From UBA3102 sp964413055 (GTDB lineage Bacteria; Bacillota; Desulfotomaculia; Desulfotomaculales; Pelotomaculaceae): a stretch of 64,000 nt of DNA. A program made the position numbers and the translations under genes. Below the pieces are notes generated by a model. It worked only from the letters and a program-made list of their open reading frames with translations, was not told where the DNA came from and ran no database searches. Every line of letters starts with the position of its first letter. Position 1 is the first letter of the stretch. The stretch is taken from the NCBI GenBank assembly GCA_964413055.1, contig CAYPRB010000001.1, forward strand, positions 248,001 to 312,000, given 5' to 3'. Below, one piece after another: positions 61,889 to 64,000 of this stretch.

Positions 61889-62404
61889 ATCACGAAAGAT
61901 TTCCGTATCAATAAAGCGATTAGAGCCAGGGATGTAAGGGTTGTCAATAATGAAGGAAGCCAGATTGGTATTATGCCGGTGAAGGAAGCATTGCAACTTG
62001 CAGAGGAAAAAAAGCTGGACCTGGTGGAAATCGCTCCGGTTGCCAAGCCCCCTGTGTGTAAGATTATGGATTACGGCAAATTTAGGTACGAGCAAAGTAA
62101 AAAAGAGAAAGAAGCCCGGAAAAAGCAGCGGATCATAAACGTTAAGGAAGTTAAGCTGCGTCCCAATATCGAAGACCATGACTTTGAAGTCAAAGCCAGA
62201 AATGCAACCAGATTTTTGAGAGACGGAGATAAAGTAAAAGCGACCATTATGTTTAGGGGGCGTGAGATTGTACACACTAAACTCGGCCAGCAGTTGTTGA
62301 AAAGATTGGCCGTACATGTGCAGGACTTTTCCATCATTGAGAGACATCCGAAGTTGGAAGGCAGGAATATGATCATGATTCTGGCGCCAAAACAGGAAAA
62401 CTAG
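61889..62404 (+). CDS. infC: Translation initiation factor IF-3
   Basis: 171 residues. It binds the 30S subunit and checks start-codon pairing. The start is ATC 61889, 7 bases behind GGAGGTG; infC genes characteristically use rare AUU/AUC/AUA starts so that IF-3 limits its own synthesis. The N-terminal domain (TKDFRINKAIRARDVRVVNN), basic linker and C-terminal domain (IEDHDFEVKARNATRFLRDG) are complete. Confidence 0.95.
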   Translation: MTKDFRINKAIRARDVRVVNNEGSQIGIMPVKEALQLAEEKKLDLVEIAPVAKPPVCKIMDYGKFRYEQSKKEKEARKKQRIINVKEVKLRPNIEDHDFEVKARNATRFLRDGDKVKATIMFRGREIVHTKLGQQLLKRLAVHVQDFSIIERHPKLEGRNMIMILAPKQEN

Positions 62405-62422
62405 AAAGGAGTTGAGTCAACA

Positions 62423-62614
62423 TTGCCTAAGATCAAAACCCACCGGGGCGCCGCCAAGCGTTTCAAAAAGACGGCGAGCGGGAAATACAAGGTTTCGCAC
62501 GCTTTCCACAGCCATATTTTAGGCAAGAAGAGCGCAAAAAGAAAGCGTAATTTGCGCAAGGCTATCATTGTAAGTAAAGCCGACGCTGATCGTCTGAGGA
62601 GGCTTTTATCATAA
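62423..62614 (+). CDS. rpmI: Ribosomal protein bL35
   Basis: 63 residues, highly basic (PKIKTHRGAAKRFKKTASGK). TTG start at 62423 behind AAAGGAG. Second gene of the infC operon. Confidence 0.96.
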   Translation: MPKIKTHRGAAKRFKKTASGKYKVSHAFHSHILGKKSAKRKRNLRKAIIVSKADADRLRRLLS

Positions 62615-62646
62615 ATTTATAAGCTAAATTGAGGGGGGAAGGTACG

Positions 62647-63000
62647 ATGCCACGGGCGAAAAGCAGTGTGGTTTCACGTAAAAGGCATAAAAAAGTATTG
62701 AAACTGGCCAAGGGGTACCGCGGTGCTAAAAGCAAGCTTTACCGCGTAGCCAACCAGCAGGTAATGAAATCGTTGTTATATGCTTACCGCGACCGCAGGG
62801 TCAAAAAACGCGATTTCAGAAAGTTATGGATTGCCAGGATCAACGCGGCAGCCAGGATGAACGGCATTTCTTACAGCCGCTTGATCAACGGCCTCAAACG
62901 CTCCGGGGTGGAAATCAACCGGAAAATGCTCGCCGATATGGCGGTGCAAGACGCGCAGGCCTTCGGCCGCCTGGTGGAGATAGCCAAATCTAGTCTTTAA
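62647..63000 (+). CDS. rplT: Ribosomal protein bL20
   Basis: 117 residues from ATG 62647, behind GGGGGGAAGG. The sequence PRAKSSVVSRKRHKKVLKLA is typical. It is an assembly protein of the 50S subunit and the likely repressor that acts on the leader at 61722-61868. Confidence 0.96.
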   Translation: MPRAKSSVVSRKRHKKVLKLAKGYRGAKSKLYRVANQQVMKSLLYAYRDRRVKKRDFRKLWIARINAAARMNGISYSRLINGLKRSGVEINRKMLADMAVQDAQAFGRLVEIAKSSL

Positions 63001-63093
63001 AGTAAGTTTTAAAATATATTAAAATGTTTAAAGCATGGTTTTAATGCCATGCTTATTAAATGTATCTAATATTATCATGGGGTAGGGATAAAG

Positions 63094-63741
63094 ATGAGGC
63101 AATTTGCGGTAATCGGCCTGGGACGTTTTGGCAGGAGTGTGGCCATGACCCTTTCCAATATAGGCTATGATGTTCTGGCGATTGATGTTAATGAAGAAAA
63201 AGTAAACCACATCATGGAGTATGTCACGCATGCCGTTCAGGTTGATGCCATGGAAGAAGCGGCACTAAAAGCCCTCGGCATTCGTAATTTTGACGTGGTC
63301 ATTGTTGCTATCGGCCAGAACATTCAGGCCAACATCCTGGTAACCCTAATGCTCAAAGATATGGGTGTAAAAAAAGTGGTATCCAAGGCGGTTACCGAAT
63401 TGCACGGAAAAGTACTGGGCAGGATCGGCGCCGATAAAGTGGTGTTCCCCGAGCAGGATATGGGGGTAAGAGTGGCGCGGGCCCTGGTATCAAAAAACAT
63501 TATCGACCAGATCAACATATCCCCGGACTACAGTATTGTTGAACTTTTGGCCCCGGATGAGTTTACCGGAAAAACCCTGGCGCAAGGGGCGATCAGGGAG
63601 AAATACGGAGTAACGGTGTTGGCCATCAGGCGGGACGACGAAGTTATTATTTCTCCCGGCGCGCAGCAAGTGATTAATGACGGAGATGTACTGGTGGTGG
63701 TCGGTCGCGACCAGAAATTGAAAATACTGGAGGAGAAGTAA
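63094..63741 (+). CDS. TrkA/KtrA-family potassium-uptake regulatory protein
   Basis: 215 residues. The N-terminal Rossmann (RCK_N) domain has VIGLGRFGRSVAMTLSNIGY and binds a nucleotide. The C-terminal RCK_C domain begins near 135 (DYSIVELLAPDEFTGKTLAQ). It gates a membrane K+ channel such as KtrB, which is not in the window and may lie elsewhere. ATG 63094 has SD GGGGTAGGG. The next gene follows 6 bases after the stop. Confidence 0.93.
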   Translation: MRQFAVIGLGRFGRSVAMTLSNIGYDVLAIDVNEEKVNHIMEYVTHAVQVDAMEEAALKALGIRNFDVVIVAIGQNIQANILVTLMLKDMGVKKVVSKAVTELHGKVLGRIGADKVVFPEQDMGVRVARALVSKNIIDQINISPDYSIVELLAPDEFTGKTLAQGAIREKYGVTVLAIRRDDEVIISPGAQQVINDGDVLVVVGRDQKLKILEEK

Positions 63742-63747
63742 ACCACG

Positions 63748-64000
63748 GTGACAGGCAGACCGGGTTTCCGGATTAATTACCTGCGGCGTATGGCAAGAAA
63801 CCGCCGGTTCAGGGAACGCGAAGGTAAATTCCTGGTGGAAGGGATCCGTTTCGTGGAAGAAGCCTTAAATTCCTCTTGGCCGGTAGCAACCTTGTGTTAT
63901 TGTTCCCGGATTTTAAAAAACCCGCGGGGGAGGTTGCTGCTGGAAAGTGCCGCCGCCAAGGGGATTCAACCGGTAATGGTCGCAGAGAAAGATTTTAAGG
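63748..64000 (+). CDS. SpoU/TrmH-family RNA 2'-O-methyltransferase, N-terminal part
   Basis: Open from GTG 63748 (SD GGAGGAG) to the right edge, 84 residues. They match the substrate-binding domain at the start of RlmB/TsnR-like proteins (RRMARNRRFREREGKFLVEG, then IRFVEEALNS). The methyltransferase (SPOUT) domain lies outside the window. Partial. Confidence 0.85.
   Translation, partial: MTGRPGFRINYLRRMARNRRFREREGKFLVEGIRFVEEALNSSWPVATLCYCSRILKNPRGRLLLESAAAKGIQPVMVAEKDFK

Overview
The window looks like chromosome of an anaerobic, endospore-forming Firmicute, most likely of the Peptococcaceae (Desulfotomaculum/Pelotomaculum type). The signs are sporulation-associated genes (ytaF, ytxC, a PdaB-like protein), the hydrogenase-maturation GTPase HydF, molybdenum and tungsten enzymes with labile-selenium accessory genes, T-box and L20 leaders, frequent GTG/TTG starts behind strong Shine-Dalgarno sequences, and a dispersed GTGACA...TGTCAC palindrome. 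The genus is an inference from gene content, not a database match.

Layout. 1-11.3 kb: tail of an anion permease, a divergent LysR regulator, a three-subunit molybdenum hydroxylase (FAD, 2x[2Fe-2S], Mo), a phenylacetate-CoA-ligase-type enzyme, a flavodoxin-like reductase, then XdhC and YqeB. With YqeC and MocA at 23.7-25.2 kb this makes a maturation set typical of selenium-dependent molybdenum hydroxylases. 11.4-22 kb is a decay-rich accessory stretch: a ferredoxin plus a frameshifted aldehyde:ferredoxin oxidoreductase (AOR), a MarR gene that has lost its DNA-binding helices, a PNPOx-ferredoxin fusion, a complete amino-acid ABC transporter, a partial second copy of the AOR gene carrying the same frameshift, relics of a 2-oxoacid dehydrogenase E1-beta and a GyrI-like protein, an ABC exporter, several small ORFs and tRNA-Leu. 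22.4-39 kb is mainly housekeeping: hydF, yqeC, mocA, a PadR regulator, a radical SAM protein, then slt-coaE-ytaF-mutM-polA on the minus strand, ctpA, a SEC-C protein, dedA, a PAP2 phosphatase, a degenerate PdaB-like protein and tRNA-Val. 39-45.7 kb: nagB, then a TetR regulator with an NrtD/SsuB-type ABC transporter whose binding-protein gene lies beyond menA. The TetR gene and the binding-protein gene carry the same palindrome at the same place relative to their promoters.

45.7-55.4 kb holds the most unusual locus, a minus-strand run of carbohydrate genes: a GT4 glycosyltransferase fused to a phosphomannose-isomerase-type cupin, a stand-alone GH130 phosphorylase, a GT4 glycosyltransferase fused to an alpha/alpha-toroid domain, and a 1196-residue protein with an N-terminal GT-A glycosyltransferase, a large unassigned middle and a C-terminal GH130 domain, followed by a multidrug-type MFS transporter. 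The combination suggests synthesis and phosphorolytic turnover of a mannose-containing glycan, possibly an intracellular reserve. That function is inference.

55.5-64 kb: a small hypothetical gene, a yybP-ykoY (Mn2+) riboswitch ahead of a CaCA-family exchanger, htpX, ytxC, a T-box-controlled thrS, the infC-rpmI-rplT operon behind an L20-type leader, a TrkA-family regulator and the start of a SpoU/TrmH RNA methyltransferase that runs off the right edge. No CRISPR array, rRNA gene, prophage or intact insertion sequence was seen.
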